Below are positions 39,384 through 48,840 of a stretch of DNA of 64,000 nt, in pieces (the stretch's first letter is position 1; every line of letters starts with the position of its first letter). The translations under genes were made by a program, and so were the position numbers. The notes under the pieces were generated by a model, which was not told where the DNA came from, searched no databases, and saw only the letters and a list, made by a program, of their open reading frames with translations. Origin of the DNA: Saccharospirillum alexandrii (lineage in GTDB: Bacteria > Pseudomonadota > Gammaproteobacteria > Pseudomonadales > Natronospirillaceae); the NCBI RefSeq assembly GCF_004000275.1, contig NZ_RCIP01000001.1:612749-676748 (forward strand). Direction: 5' to 3'.

Positions 39384-40445
39384 TTACAGATCCTGTGAAT
39401 CGAGCAATGATTGCGACAACGTCCCTTTGGGTAGCTGCATGGTAATGCAGTGCAGGCTGCCACCCTGTTCGATCAGTGCCCTACTGGCCAAACCCACAAC
39501 CCGGTGCCCGGGGAAGGCATCAGCCAGGCGTTCCAGTGCAGCGCCATCCTGGGGGACGCCGTAGGTGGGTACCAGCAAAAGCTGATTGGCAACCAGGAAA
39601 TTGGCGTACGTTGCCGGCAGACGCTGGCCATTCTGACTGAATTGAGCATCGGGCCAGGGCAGTTCAATGAGCCGGTACGGCTTGCCGTCCGCATTGGTGA
39701 ACGTTTCCAGCTCGCGTTTCATGGCACTGAGTGCCTCAAAGTGCGCATCGGTTTCATCCTGGCACCCCTGAAACACCAGAGTATGTTCGGGCGCAAAGCG
39801 GGCCAGGGTGTCGATGTGAGCGTCGGTGTCGTCTCCGGCGAGCGCGCCGTTTTCCAGCCAGAGTATCTGCTGTACCCCAAACCAGGTTTTCAGCCTCGTC
39901 TCGACCGCCGAGCGCGGCTGGTCACCGTTTCGATTCGGGTTCATCAGGCAGGCCGTGGTGCTAAGCAGGGTGCCCTGGCCGTCCGATTCAATGCTGCCAC
40001 CTTCCAGTACCCAGTCAACAGTTTTCATGGGTGCCGCAAAGAGACCCTTGTCGGCCATAGACTGGTTTAGGGCGTTGTCGTTGCGGGCGTCGAATTTTTC
40101 ACCCCAGCCGTTGAAGGTGAAATCCAGCAGCAGAGGCTGTTCGTTTTCGAGCACGGTAATGGGAGCATGGTCGCGGGCCCAGGTGTCATCGCCATCGACC
40201 AATACCAGATGGCACCGGGCCTGATTAATGCCATCGCGTTCGAACATGACTTTGAGCCGGTCTGTATCAATGCTGGCATGTACCTGAATGACGACATCCT
40301 GGGTGTGGCTGAGTGAACTCAGCAGATCCAGATAAACGTCTTCAGCATCGGACAGAGCGTCAGCCCAGTCACTGTCGGGGTGGGGCCAGGTGATAAGAAT
40401 GGCATCCTGCGGATTCCATTCAGCGGGCAGGTAGCGTTGGCTCAT
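39384..40445 (-). CDS. aguA: Agmatine deiminase family protein
   Basis: 353 residues of the porphyromonas-type peptidyl-arginine deiminase / agmatine deiminase family. Seen: TWARDHAPI, the WVLEGGSIESDG acidic site, GDDTDAHID, and the nucleophilic cysteine in GGSLHCITMQ near the C-terminus. Agmatine deiminase gives N-carbamoylputrescine in polyamine synthesis; the partner amidase AguB is not adjacent, so the substrate is inferred. Convergent with dinG, 13 bases apart. Confidence 0.82.
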   Translation of the reverse strand: MSQRYLPAEWNPQDAILITWPHPDSDWADALSDAEDVYLDLLSSLSHTQDVVIQVHASIDTDRLKVMFERDGINQARCHLVLVDGDDTWARDHAPITVLENEQPLLLDFTFNGWGEKFDARNDNALNQSMADKGLFAAPMKTVDWVLEGGSIESDGQGTLLSTTACLMNPNRNGDQPRSAVETRLKTWFGVQQILWLENGALAGDDTDAHIDTLARFAPEHTLVFQGCQDETDAHFEALSAMKRELETFTNADGKPYRLIELPWPDAQFSQNGQRLPATYANFLVANQLLLVPTYGVPQDGAALERLADAFPGHRVVGLASRALIEQGGSLHCITMQLPKGTLSQSLLDSQDL

Positions 40446-40553
40446 AGATTATTCGTCACGCCTGAAATAAAAAGGGCAGGCAGTATACAGGCAGTTGTTG
40501 GTTTTTGCTTGTGTGTAACGCAACCAATAACGTTCCGTTACAGCAAGCGGGAG

Positions 40554-41090
40554 TTATGAGCCGCGGCTTTGGGCCTGAACTTTGAACAAGTGCCGGGTTA
40601 ATGACTGGCGCTGAGTCTCACTCAACGCCTGGAACTCAAGGTGCACCCGCGTTCCCGAGCCGTCGGTAATGGCCTCCGCCACCCGGGCATGGCAGAACAG
40701 CGATAGATAACTGGGGGAGAAAATCAACGCCAGGGCGAGATCCTCCCCGACCGGGTGGGCACCCTCGAGCCAGCACTGGCAGCCGCCTTCACTGATGTCG
40801 ATCGGCTGTGCCTGGAGGTGTTCAGTCTGTGTGGTCTGAATGTGCAGGTAGCGGGTCATCAGGGTCAGTTTGGTGTTGAACAGGTCCATCAGTTTGCGTG
40901 TGGCCGGGTCTTTGATGCGTTCCAGAAACTCATTGAACTGGGCGTCCACGTTTTCAAATTCTTTCAGCACCGCGACCTGGTGCAGTTGAGGAAAGTAATC
41001 AGCAATGGCAGGGCGCTCCGGATTATACGCCGCAGCGGTAACGTAGGCGGTATCGGCGACCCGAAAGAATTCCCGGCGATCTGTGTCCAT
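40554..41090 (-). CDS. PilZ-domain protein with a helical insertion
   Basis: 178 residues. The c-di-GMP binding elements of PilZ are both present but far apart: R-x3-R in RREFFR (residues 5-10) and D-x-S-x2-G in DISEGG (98-103). Normally they lie about 20-30 residues apart; here a predicted helical stretch (about 30-90, with HQVAVLKEFENVDAQFNEFL and TRKLMDLFNTKLTLMTRYLH) separates them. A C-terminal beta region follows. Divergent from the Lol permease gene, as a PilZ-type gene is in Pseudomonas by memory. Confidence 0.78.
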   Translation of the reverse strand: MDTDRREFFRVADTAYVTAAAYNPERPAIADYFPQLHQVAVLKEFENVDAQFNEFLERIKDPATRKLMDLFNTKLTLMTRYLHIQTTQTEHLQAQPIDISEGGCQCWLEGAHPVGEDLALALIFSPSYLSLFCHARVAEAITDGSGTRVHLEFQALSETQRQSLTRHLFKVQAQSRGS

Positions 41091-41234
41091 AATGCGCTCC
41101 TTTGAGAAGGCGGTGTTTGGTGGCAGGTTGCCCGACGCTCATTGTGTTAATGAGTGTAACGAAGACGAAAAGCCCCTGTCTGCAGCCCGAGTGTACCCAA
41201 AATGATCTTGGCACGCTCAGGGCAGGGTGGTTTA

Positions 41235-42488
41235 ATGCCCGCCATGCTGAATCATATCCCGCTTTTGGTCGGTTTGCGTTATTTGCGTGCCCGCCGCAGA
41301 AACCACTTTATTTCCTTCATTTCCGGCGTCTCGATGATCGGCCTGACCCTGGGGGTGATGGTATTGATCATCGTGCTGTCGGTAATGAATGGCTTCGATC
41401 GTGAATTGCGCAATCGCATTCTCGGCATGGTACCCCACGCAACCCTGTCGCAACCGGGTGAAATGACCGACTGGCAATCCGTCGTGAACACGGTCACAGA
41501 ACATCCGCAAGTGCTGGGTGCCAGCCCTTATACAGAAAGCCAGGGCATGCTGGTAGGGCGCTCCCAAACCAAGGGCGCGCTGATCAATGGCGTTGATCCG
41601 TCTACCCTGGCTGACGTGTCCATTCTCCCTAATCACATGGTATCCGGCTCACTCGACCCGCTGGTCGAGGGCGGCTTTGGCATCGTGCTGGGTGACATTA
41701 TGGCGCGCACGCTCGGCGTCGGCGTTGGCGACCGGGTTACCATGATGGTGCCTGAAGTAACGGTCAACCTGGCCGGAGTTACTCCCCGGTTCAAACGCTT
41801 TGAAGTGGTCGGTACTTTTTCTGTAGGCGCGGAGCTGGACGCCAATCTAGCGGTGGTTCACATGACCGATCTGGGTCGGATACTGCGCTATGGCGATGCC
41901 GTCGATGGTGTTCACTTGAAAGTGGACGACCTGTTCGATGCCCGACGGATCGGCGTCGAGGCCGGGCGTGAGCTTGCTGGCCGCTATCTGGTCAGTGACT
42001 GGAGCCGAACGCAAGGCAACCTGTTCCAGGCGATTCAGATGGAAAAACGCATGGTCGGTTTACTGCTGTTCATGATCGTCGCCGTTGCCGTGTTTAACAT
42101 TGTGTCGAGCCTGGTCATGATGGTGACGGACAAACAGGGTGAAATTGCCATTCTCAGAACGCTAGGCGCGCGCACCGGTCAGATCATGGGAATATTCATT
42201 GTTCAGGGCACGGCCATCGGGCTGATCGGTATCTCCCTGGGGGTTATTCTGGGGGTCGTGGGTGCCTGGTCTGTGGCCGACATCATTGCCTGGTTCGAGC
42301 AAGTGCTGAACATTCAGTTCCTCAATGCCGAGGTGTATTTTATCAGCTATATACCGTCTGAATTGAAGTGGTCTGACGTTCGGTTGATTGCGGGGGCGAC
42401 CTTCGTCATCAGCGTACTGGCAACGCTTTACCCGGCCTGGCGGGCGTCTCGAATCTCACCGGCGGAGGCCCTGCGTTATGAATCGTGA
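41235..42488 (+). CDS. lolC: Lipoprotein-releasing ABC transporter permease (LolC/E/F family)
   Basis: 417 residues. Inner-membrane permease that extracts lipoproteins and passes them to LolA. Four transmembrane helices (about 32-58, 278-305, 325-350, 385-405) and a large periplasmic domain after the first helix. It carries the family N-terminus GLRYLRARRRNHFISFISGVSM. Only one permease is present, followed by LolD, so it may be the LolF type that works as a homodimer. ATG 41235 has AGGGTGG ahead. The stop overlaps lolD by 11 bases. Confidence 0.9.
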   Translation: MPAMLNHIPLLVGLRYLRARRRNHFISFISGVSMIGLTLGVMVLIIVLSVMNGFDRELRNRILGMVPHATLSQPGEMTDWQSVVNTVTEHPQVLGASPYTESQGMLVGRSQTKGALINGVDPSTLADVSILPNHMVSGSLDPLVEGGFGIVLGDIMARTLGVGVGDRVTMMVPEVTVNLAGVTPRFKRFEVVGTFSVGAELDANLAVVHMTDLGRILRYGDAVDGVHLKVDDLFDARRIGVEAGRELAGRYLVSDWSRTQGNLFQAIQMEKRMVGLLLFMIVAVAVFNIVSSLVMMVTDKQGEIAILRTLGARTGQIMGIFIVQGTAIGLIGISLGVILGVVGAWSVADIIAWFEQVLNIQFLNAEVYFISYIPSELKWSDVRLIAGATFVISVLATLYPAWRASRISPAEALRYES

Positions 42489-43164
42489 TGTGTTGCGGTG
42501 CGAATCCGTCGGTCGTTTTTTTAAAATGGGCCCCGAGCAGGTCGAGGTGTTGCACGACATCAATTTCACCATCGACCCCGGAGAGCTGGTCAGCATCGTT
42601 GGCAGTAGCGGTTCCGGGAAGACGACCTTGCTTAATTTGCTGGCCGGGCTCGATTCTCCGAGTGTCGGTGAGGTGTATATGGCCGACCAGGCCATGTCCA
42701 GTCTGAGCGATCGTCGACGGGCCCTGCTGCGCAACCAGCACATGGGCTTCGTGTTTCAGTTTCATCATCTGTTGCCCGAGTTTACCGCGCTGGAGAATAT
42801 CCTGTTGCCACAGGTGATAGGGGGCATGAAGGCGTCAGAGAGTGAACCGAGGGCGATGCAATTGCTGGAACGGGTTGGCCTGAAAGACAGGGCGCGGCAT
42901 CGCCCGGCAGAACTGTCCGGTGGTGAACGCCAGCGCGTAGCGATCGCCCGTGCCCTAATTAATCACCCACCTGTGGTGTTAATGGACGAACCTACGGGCA
43001 ACCTGGATGATTCGACCTCAGAGCAAGTTCATGAGTTGATCATGGAATTGAACCGGGATATGGATTCGAGTTTTATTGTGGTGACCCACAATCAGGATTG
43101 GGCCCGGCAAATGCCGAAACAATACGTGCTGAAACGCGGCCACCTGGAGTTGTTGACTGCCTAA
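42478..43164 (+). CDS. lolD: Lipoprotein-releasing ABC transporter ATPase
   Basis: 228 residues. ATPase powering lipoprotein release. Walker A GSSGSGKTT, Q-loop QFHHLLPEF, signature LSGGERQR, Walker B VVLMDEPTGNLD, H-loop VVTHNQ. GGAGG precedes the ATG inside the end of the permease gene. Convergent with the DUF2062 gene seven bases on. Confidence 0.96.
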   Translation: MNRDVLRCESVGRFFKMGPEQVEVLHDINFTIDPGELVSIVGSSGSGKTTLLNLLAGLDSPSVGEVYMADQAMSSLSDRRRALLRNQHMGFVFQFHHLLPEFTALENILLPQVIGGMKASESEPRAMQLLERVGLKDRARHRPAELSGGERQRVAIARALINHPPVVLMDEPTGNLDDSTSEQVHELIMELNRDMDSSFIVVTHNQDWARQMPKQYVLKRGHLELLTA

Positions 43165-43171
43165 CGACCCG

Positions 43172-43702
43172 TCATACACCCCGTCGCTGTTGCCGTAACC
43201 GGTTGCGGCGACGGCGGTTCAAGCGCATTCGCCAGTGGTAAAGGCCGCTGATCAGAAAATACCCCAGCGGCGCCAGTACCAGTCCGCACAAAACCCCGCC
43301 CAGAAAGGTTGGCCAGTACAGGTCCAACAGCAGAGTCGACCCCCAGCCGTTTTGCTGAATTGTTTCGAACGCGATCACAGATCGGCCGGATAACTGTGCG
43401 CCCAGCCAGTAGGTGCCATAAAATATCACTGGCATGGTGAACGGATTACTCAGCCACACCAACGCCAGTGCAATGGGCGAATTCGCGGTAAAGAAAATCG
43501 CAGCCAGGGCGGCCAGTGGCATTTGGCCGGGTATCGGCAACAGCGCCACGAACAGACCAATAGCGAAGGCCCGGGCGACACTGCGCCGGTTGAGGTGCCA
43601 GATCCCGGGTTCATGCAACCAGTGCCCGAACCGGTGCAGGGCGGGCAACTGTCGAATGTGATCTGGGTGGGGCAGCCATTTTTGCAGGGTACGCCGGGGC
43701 AT
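43172..43702 (-). CDS. DUF2062 membrane protein
   Basis: 176 residues, DUF2062 family. Two or three hydrophobic helices (about 44-62 ARAFAIGLFVALLPIPGQM, 70-95, 125-150) containing the conserved FxxLLPIPGQMP stretch and NPFTMPVIF, and a highly basic C-terminus (about 12 Arg in the last 20). Function unknown; it lies between lol genes and comEC in Pseudomonas as well. Confidence 0.85.
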   Translation of the reverse strand: MPRRTLQKWLPHPDHIRQLPALHRFGHWLHEPGIWHLNRRSVARAFAIGLFVALLPIPGQMPLAALAAIFFTANSPIALALVWLSNPFTMPVIFYGTYWLGAQLSGRSVIAFETIQQNGWGSTLLLDLYWPTFLGGVLCGLVLAPLGYFLISGLYHWRMRLNRRRRNRLRQQRRGV

Positions 43703-43760
43703 AAACGATTAACACTTGAGGTAGGCGGACAGTATGCCTGTTTAAAGGAGCCAGCTCTAT

Positions 43761-45986
43761 ATGGTCAAGGGTATGACCAGCCTGGCAGTGCTGAGTATAG
43801 GCCTGCCCTTACTGTGGTTTTACACCGGTGTTGGCTGGGCCAGCGGATTGGTCGCACTGGTCGTGTTGGTCACTCTCTGGTTTCGGCCCTCCCTGGCTTT
43901 ACTGCTGCTGGTTTTTACGGCCACCTTGTTGTTGCGGCTGGAATATGAAGCGCGCTTCCTATTACCTCCTCAGTGGCAACACAAGACTGCGGAACTGGCC
44001 GTTTGCCTGTCTCAACCGGCTCGGGTATTCGAGGATTATCAATCCGCCGTCGCGACGGTGACCGATCAGCCGGCCGAACTGGCGTTACGTCAGTTGCGGT
44101 TCACCGCCGATGTCGGGCGAATCCTGCGCGCGGGTGACTGCGTTCGGGGCAATTTCCGACTCAGAAAACCCGTCGGCGCGCTGATACCCGGTCAGTTTAA
44201 TGCGACGCGCTACTATTTCAGTGAACGCATCGATGCGCTGGGCAGCTTGCGGGAGATTCACACCGTAACGCGACAGCCGGGTGTACCTGTGCGACTGCAC
44301 GACCGGGCGTCACCGCAGTTTCAGAGCGCAGATGCGCAGGCCATCTGGTCTGCGCTCAGTCTGGGGTGGTCTTCCAGTTTGCCCGCTCATCTGGGTGATC
44401 TGTTCGAGCAGACTCAGTTGAAACATCTGATGGTCGTCAGTGGTATGCATGTGGGCATGGTTGCCGCCTGGGGGGTGCTGCTGGGTCGTGCTTTGTTGCT
44501 CCTGCCCGGCATACCGCTGAACCGGAGCTTTTACCTGCAACTGGCTTGGGTGGCATTGCTGTGCGGGGCTTTTGTTGGCCTGACCGGGTTTGGATTTCCC
44601 GCTTTGCGGGCCTGGGTCATGCTGGCTATTCCACTGCTCGCCCTGAGTGTTGGGCGACGCTTCACTGCGCTCGATGTGCTGGCGTGTGCAGCGGTCGTCA
44701 TTACGCTCTTTCGACCTCAGGCCTGGCTCAGTACTGGGGCATGGCTGAGCTTTTTACTGGTGGCGATCATCGTTCGTCTCGCCGAGCGTTGGTCGCAACG
44801 CGATCATTCAACCGTCTGGCTGGCACTTAAGCTGCAAGCCGCACTGACGCTGTTGATGATTCCCATTACCGCGGCGATGGGGTTTGTCTGGCATCCCTTG
44901 TCGCTGCTCATCAATGCCCTGATGATACCGATGGTGACCTTGCTCCTGCTGCCATGGTCACTCTTTATACTGTTGTTCCCTGGCATTGCCTGGGTCAGTG
45001 GTTATGAGTGGGTGGTTGGCTTTGCCCTTGCGTTGCTTGAGTGGGTGTCACCCTGGTATCAGTCGGCTCCGGCCTGGACCTGGTGGCAAATCGGTCTGGT
45101 CTCCCTATTGCTGTGGTGGTTGCTGAGCCAGACCGTGGAACGAACGGTACGCTGGATTGCCACGCCATTACTGGTGGTAGTTGCCATGGTCATGGCTTCC
45201 TCCAGATCTGACATCGACACCTTTCAAATGACATTGCTGGATGTTGGCCATGGTCAGGCCATGGTGTTGCAGTGGCCAGACCAAACCTGGCTCTATGACC
45301 TGGCGGGTCAGTGGCAGGATGGCAGCAGCGTTGCCCGGCAGCGTCTGGCACCCTGGTATCGGCGTGAGTCCATTCAGCCTGCCGGGCTTCTGGTCAGTCA
45401 CGCTGATGCCGACCATGCCGGGGGGGCTTATTGGGCCGTGCGGGAATGGCCCGGGGCCAGCCGGGTGTCTGGTAATCCTGATCGGCTGGCTCAGCTGAGT
45501 GGGCGGCCCGGCTGGCGCAATTGCCATCGCATGGGTGCCCGGCAAAATTCGCTGCCGTTTGAATTGATTCCGGTCCCGCTGGCGTTGCAGGCCAGCAGCA
45601 ATGACACCTCATGCGTAATCTGGGTTCCAACGTCTGCCGGAGCAGTGCTGATCACGGGTGACGCCAGTCGAATGGTAGAGTACTGGTTACTGCAGGCGCG
45701 CCCGGAGTTATTTCCAGCCGCGGCCATTGTTGTTGGTCACCATGGCAGTCGAACCAGCAGTGCTTCTGCTTTTTTGGATGCCAGCCCAGAGGCTTTGCTG
45801 CTGGTCAGTTCTGGAGACCGGCACCTGCCACGCTGGCCCAATGCCGATCTGGTGGCATACACCCGACGCCATGGCCGAACGTTGCACAATACGGCGGACC
45901 TGGGAACCTTCAGGTTGACCGTCAAAGACGGGCGAATGCAATTGAACGATTACCGCTCCGCCTTTCGGAAGCGCTGGCTTAAATGA
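43761..45986 (+). CDS. comEC: ComEC/Rec2 DNA-uptake channel protein
   Basis: 741 residues. ComEC transports single-stranded DNA across the inner membrane in natural transformation. N-terminal helices and OB-like region (about 1-190), the competence domain with many transmembrane helices (about 190-480; HLMVVSGMHVGMVAAWG), and a C-terminal metallo-beta-lactamase domain (LLDVGHGQAMVL, SHADADHAGG, VVGHHGSRTSS). All three domains are complete. AAGGAG precedes the ATG. Confidence 0.94.
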   Translation: MVKGMTSLAVLSIGLPLLWFYTGVGWASGLVALVVLVTLWFRPSLALLLLVFTATLLLRLEYEARFLLPPQWQHKTAELAVCLSQPARVFEDYQSAVATVTDQPAELALRQLRFTADVGRILRAGDCVRGNFRLRKPVGALIPGQFNATRYYFSERIDALGSLREIHTVTRQPGVPVRLHDRASPQFQSADAQAIWSALSLGWSSSLPAHLGDLFEQTQLKHLMVVSGMHVGMVAAWGVLLGRALLLLPGIPLNRSFYLQLAWVALLCGAFVGLTGFGFPALRAWVMLAIPLLALSVGRRFTALDVLACAAVVITLFRPQAWLSTGAWLSFLLVAIIVRLAERWSQRDHSTVWLALKLQAALTLLMIPITAAMGFVWHPLSLLINALMIPMVTLLLLPWSLFILLFPGIAWVSGYEWVVGFALALLEWVSPWYQSAPAWTWWQIGLVSLLLWWLLSQTVERTVRWIATPLLVVVAMVMASSRSDIDTFQMTLLDVGHGQAMVLQWPDQTWLYDLAGQWQDGSSVARQRLAPWYRRESIQPAGLLVSHADADHAGGAYWAVREWPGASRVSGNPDRLAQLSGRPGWRNCHRMGARQNSLPFELIPVPLALQASSNDTSCVIWVPTSAGAVLITGDASRMVEYWLLQARPELFPAAAIVVGHHGSRTSSASAFLDASPEALLLVSSGDRHLPRWPNADLVAYTRRHGRTLHNTADLGTFRLTVKDGRMQLNDYRSAFRKRWLK

Positions 45987-46070
45987 GAATTATTTCACAA
46001 CCTGTTTTAAAGCCATGTTCTGACGGAAACAGTATGGTAAATTACGCCGGAGTCTATGGAGGTACGCTAA

Positions 46071-46685
46071 GTGTTTGAAATTATTAAAGCCGGTGGGTGG
46101 TTGATGGTCCCCATTGTGTTGTGTTCCATCGTCGCCATTGCCATTACGGTCGAACGGTTTTGGGCGTTACGCCTGGCCAAGGTAATGCCCAAAGATCAGT
46201 TGCCAAAAGTCTGGATGTGGATCAAGAACCACGAACTGGATTCGGCCAAGATCAAGGAGCTGAAAAGCGGCAGTCTCTTTGGCTATATTTTGTCGTCCGG
46301 ATTAACGGCATCCAAGCATGGCCGTGAAGCCATGAAGGACGCCATTCAGGAAGCAGGCAATCATGTCGCCCATGAAATGGAAAAGTTTCTGAGCACCCTG
46401 GGCACCATTGCCGCGATCGCACCTCTGTTGGGTTTGTTGGGCACGGTATTGGGCATGATCGAAGTATTTACCGCCATCATGGTTCAGGGCAGTGGCAACA
46501 CAGGCGTACTGGCCGGCGGTATATCCCAGGCACTGATTACTACCGCCGCTGGCTTGAGCGTAGCCATACCCGCGGTTATTTTTCACCGTGCGCTGACCCG
46601 CCGGGTGGATGATCTGCTGGTTATCATGGAACAGGACAGCGCCAAACTGGTTGATGCCATTCATTCCGATGCCAAGTCGAGCTGA
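46071..46685 (+). CDS. exbB: ExbB/TolQ-type proton channel protein
   Basis: 204 residues, MotA/TolQ/ExbB family. Three transmembrane helices (about 11-32, 108-135, 150-175). PLLGLLGTVLGMIEVF and LITTAAGLSVAIPA are the conserved channel helices. Start GTG with GGAGG nine bases ahead. With exbD it forms the proton-driven stator that energises TonB; no tonB is adjacent. TolQ is less likely because tolA/tolB are absent. Confidence 0.88.
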   Translation: MFEIIKAGGWLMVPIVLCSIVAIAITVERFWALRLAKVMPKDQLPKVWMWIKNHELDSAKIKELKSGSLFGYILSSGLTASKHGREAMKDAIQEAGNHVAHEMEKFLSTLGTIAAIAPLLGLLGTVLGMIEVFTAIMVQGSGNTGVLAGGISQALITTAAGLSVAIPAVIFHRALTRRVDDLLVIMEQDSAKLVDAIHSDAKSS

Positions 46686-46697
46686 CGGGAGCCGCCC

Positions 46698-47117
46698 ATG
46701 CGATTCAGACGCAGCCGCCAGGAAGAAGCGCAAGTCAATCTAACGCCACTGATTGACGTTGTGTTCCTCCTGCTGATTTTTTTTATGGTATCGACCACCT
46801 TCACGCGTGAAACCCAGTTGCAGATCGATCTGCCTGAGAGCAGCAGTGAGGCCGTGCTCGGTGATGAACGACCGATTGAAATTCAGGTCGATGCCCAGGG
46901 CCAGTACGCGGTGAATAACACGCCCTTGCTGCGCTCTGATACCGAATCCCTCAAGCAGGCGCTGGCCGAAATGGCAGGCAGCAGCCGGGATACCACCGTC
47001 ATCATTACCGGCGATGCCCAGGCACCGCACCAGGCGATGGTCTACGTGCTGGATGCTGTGGGTCAAATGGGGTTCTATCGGGTCAGCTACGCGACCCAGG
47101 TACCGGAAAGCCCCTGA
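46698..47117 (+). CDS. exbD: ExbD/TolR-type biopolymer transport protein
   Basis: 139 residues with one transmembrane helix (about 17-35, LTPLIDVVFLLLIFFMVS) carrying the functional aspartate D20 of the proton path, then a periplasmic domain. Twelve bases after exbB and 23 before lpxK, in one operon. Confidence 0.9.
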   Translation: MRFRRSRQEEAQVNLTPLIDVVFLLLIFFMVSTTFTRETQLQIDLPESSSEAVLGDERPIEIQVDAQGQYAVNNTPLLRSDTESLKQALAEMAGSSRDTTVIITGDAQAPHQAMVYVLDAVGQMGFYRVSYATQVPESP

Positions 47118-47140
47118 TCGATGGCGCCGGCAAGTAGCGA

Positions 47141-48085
47141 ATGAACTTCTGGTACGTTAAACCACTCACGCTGGTAGCCCGGCTGCTACTGCCTCTAAGC
47201 TGGCTGGCCGGGTTGATTGCCCGGCGCCGGTTTCATCAGCGCCATAAAGGCCATTACGGAGTGCCCGTTTTGGTCGTGGGTAACCTGACAGTTGGCGGCA
47301 CCGGTAAGTCGCCAGCCATTCAGGCTCTGGTGTCCTCACTTCATGAGCGGGGGATGCGTTGTGGTATCGTGTCGCGCGGTTATGGCGGACACAGCCATCA
47401 TTATCCGCTTCTCGTAACCACTGACACCGATGCTCGCCAGTGTGGTGATGAACCCAAAACCCTGGCACAGCAATTGGGCTGCCCTGTGGTTGTAGACCCC
47501 GATCGCGACCGGGCGGTGCGACATCTGGTTAAACACCACGCGCTGGACGTGGTCGTCAGTGATGATGGCTTGCAGCATTACCGGATGGGCCGTGATCTTG
47601 AGCTGGTCATGATCGATGGTGTGCGAGGCCTCGGTAACGGCAAAATGCTGCCAGCCGGGCCATTGCGTGAACCCGCTGATCGACTAACCACGGTCCAATG
47701 GCGGGTAGCCAAAGGGCAGCGACCAGCCGACCTTGACGTTGATGCGGTGCTGGCACTCAATCCCCAATGGCCCGTCAACGAACAGGGCCATTCCCTGGCC
47801 AAAAACGCTGAAATCCGTGCCTGTGCCGGCATCGGTTACCCGCAAAGTTTTTATCAGCAATTGGCAGAGCAGGGGTTTCGTCTGCAGGCCACTCATTCCC
47901 CTGGCGATCATAGACCCGTCCCGCCAGACTGGTTGGCTGATGCTGGGCTACCCCTGGTATTGACGGAAAAAGACGCGGTTAAATTGGCCAGGCCCTGGCC
48001 AGACCATTGTTACGTTGTCAGGCTAGAACCCGAATTACCGGCTGACTTGCTGGACTCCATAGAATCTGCCCTCAGGAGCGTCTAA
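47141..48085 (+). CDS. lpxK: Tetraacyldisaccharide 4'-kinase
   Basis: 314 residues. Phosphorylates the 4' position of the lipid A disaccharide at the inner membrane. N-terminal hydrophobic/amphipathic helix (LVARLLLPLSWLAG), P-loop GNLTVGGTGKS, SRGYGG, and the DDGLQHY motif with the acidic residues of the active site. Co-transcribed with exbBD and kdsB. Confidence 0.95.
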   Translation: MNFWYVKPLTLVARLLLPLSWLAGLIARRRFHQRHKGHYGVPVLVVGNLTVGGTGKSPAIQALVSSLHERGMRCGIVSRGYGGHSHHYPLLVTTDTDARQCGDEPKTLAQQLGCPVVVDPDRDRAVRHLVKHHALDVVVSDDGLQHYRMGRDLELVMIDGVRGLGNGKMLPAGPLREPADRLTTVQWRVAKGQRPADLDVDAVLALNPQWPVNEQGHSLAKNAEIRACAGIGYPQSFYQQLAEQGFRLQATHSPGDHRPVPPDWLADAGLPLVLTEKDAVKLARPWPDHCYVVRLEPELPADLLDSIESALRSV

Positions 48086-48087
48086 AG

Positions 48088-48840
48088 ATGGCAACCATAA
48101 TCATGATACCGGCCCGCTACAGCTCCAGCCGATTACCAGGTAAACCCTTGCTCGATATTGCCGGGCAGCCCATGGTGGTTCGAGTGGCCATGGCGGTGCA
48201 GGCCTGTGGCGCCGACCAGATTGTGGTCGCCACCGATGACGAGAAAATACGGCATGTCGTCTCGCAGGCCGGGTTCAGCGTTGTGATGACCCGGGCCGAT
48301 CATCCTTCAGGAACCGACCGGTTGCAGGAGGCGGCTGAGCAACTGGGGTTGAATCCCGATGACATCATCGTCAATGTGCAGGGCGATGAACCGCTGATGC
48401 CTGTTGACAACGTCTTGCAGGTCGCCCAATTACTGGAGCAAAATCCCCAGGCTCAGGTTGCTACGCTCTACGAGCCGGTTGCCAGTCTGGCTATGGTCAC
48501 CAATCCCAATGCGGTAAAACTGGTGCAACGGCAAGACGGTGAAGTCATGTACTTCAGCCGGGCCGGTATTCCGTTTGATCGGGACAACACCCAGACGTCA
48601 CCAGAAGGCGTCTGGAAACGGCACATTGGTTTGTACGCCTATCGCAAGAGCGCACTGGATGCCTTTATTGACTGGCCAGAAAGCCCGCTGGAGCAACTGG
48701 AAAAACTCGAGCAACTGCGGTTTATGGAGCATGGCGCCTGTATTGTTGCAGCGCCGGCTGCGCAACCGGTTCCGGCCGGTGTCGACACCCGGGAAGACCT
48801 GGAAGCGGTGCGCGCCCTGTTTAGCAAGGAGATCCCATGA
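48088..48840 (+). CDS. kdsB: 3-deoxy-manno-octulosonate cytidylyltransferase
   Basis: 250 residues. Makes CMP-Kdo from CTP and Kdo. Seen: IPARYSSSRLPGKPL (nucleotide loop), ATDDEKI, TRADHPSGTDR, VQGDEPLMP and YAYRKSALD. CAGGAG precedes the ATG. Stop overlaps the next start as ATGA. The small Trm112-like gene that often sits between lpxK and kdsB is absent. Confidence 0.97.
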   Translation: MATIIMIPARYSSSRLPGKPLLDIAGQPMVVRVAMAVQACGADQIVVATDDEKIRHVVSQAGFSVVMTRADHPSGTDRLQEAAEQLGLNPDDIIVNVQGDEPLMPVDNVLQVAQLLEQNPQAQVATLYEPVASLAMVTNPNAVKLVQRQDGEVMYFSRAGIPFDRDNTQTSPEGVWKRHIGLYAYRKSALDAFIDWPESPLEQLEKLEQLRFMEHGACIVAAPAAQPVPAGVDTREDLEAVRALFSKEIP

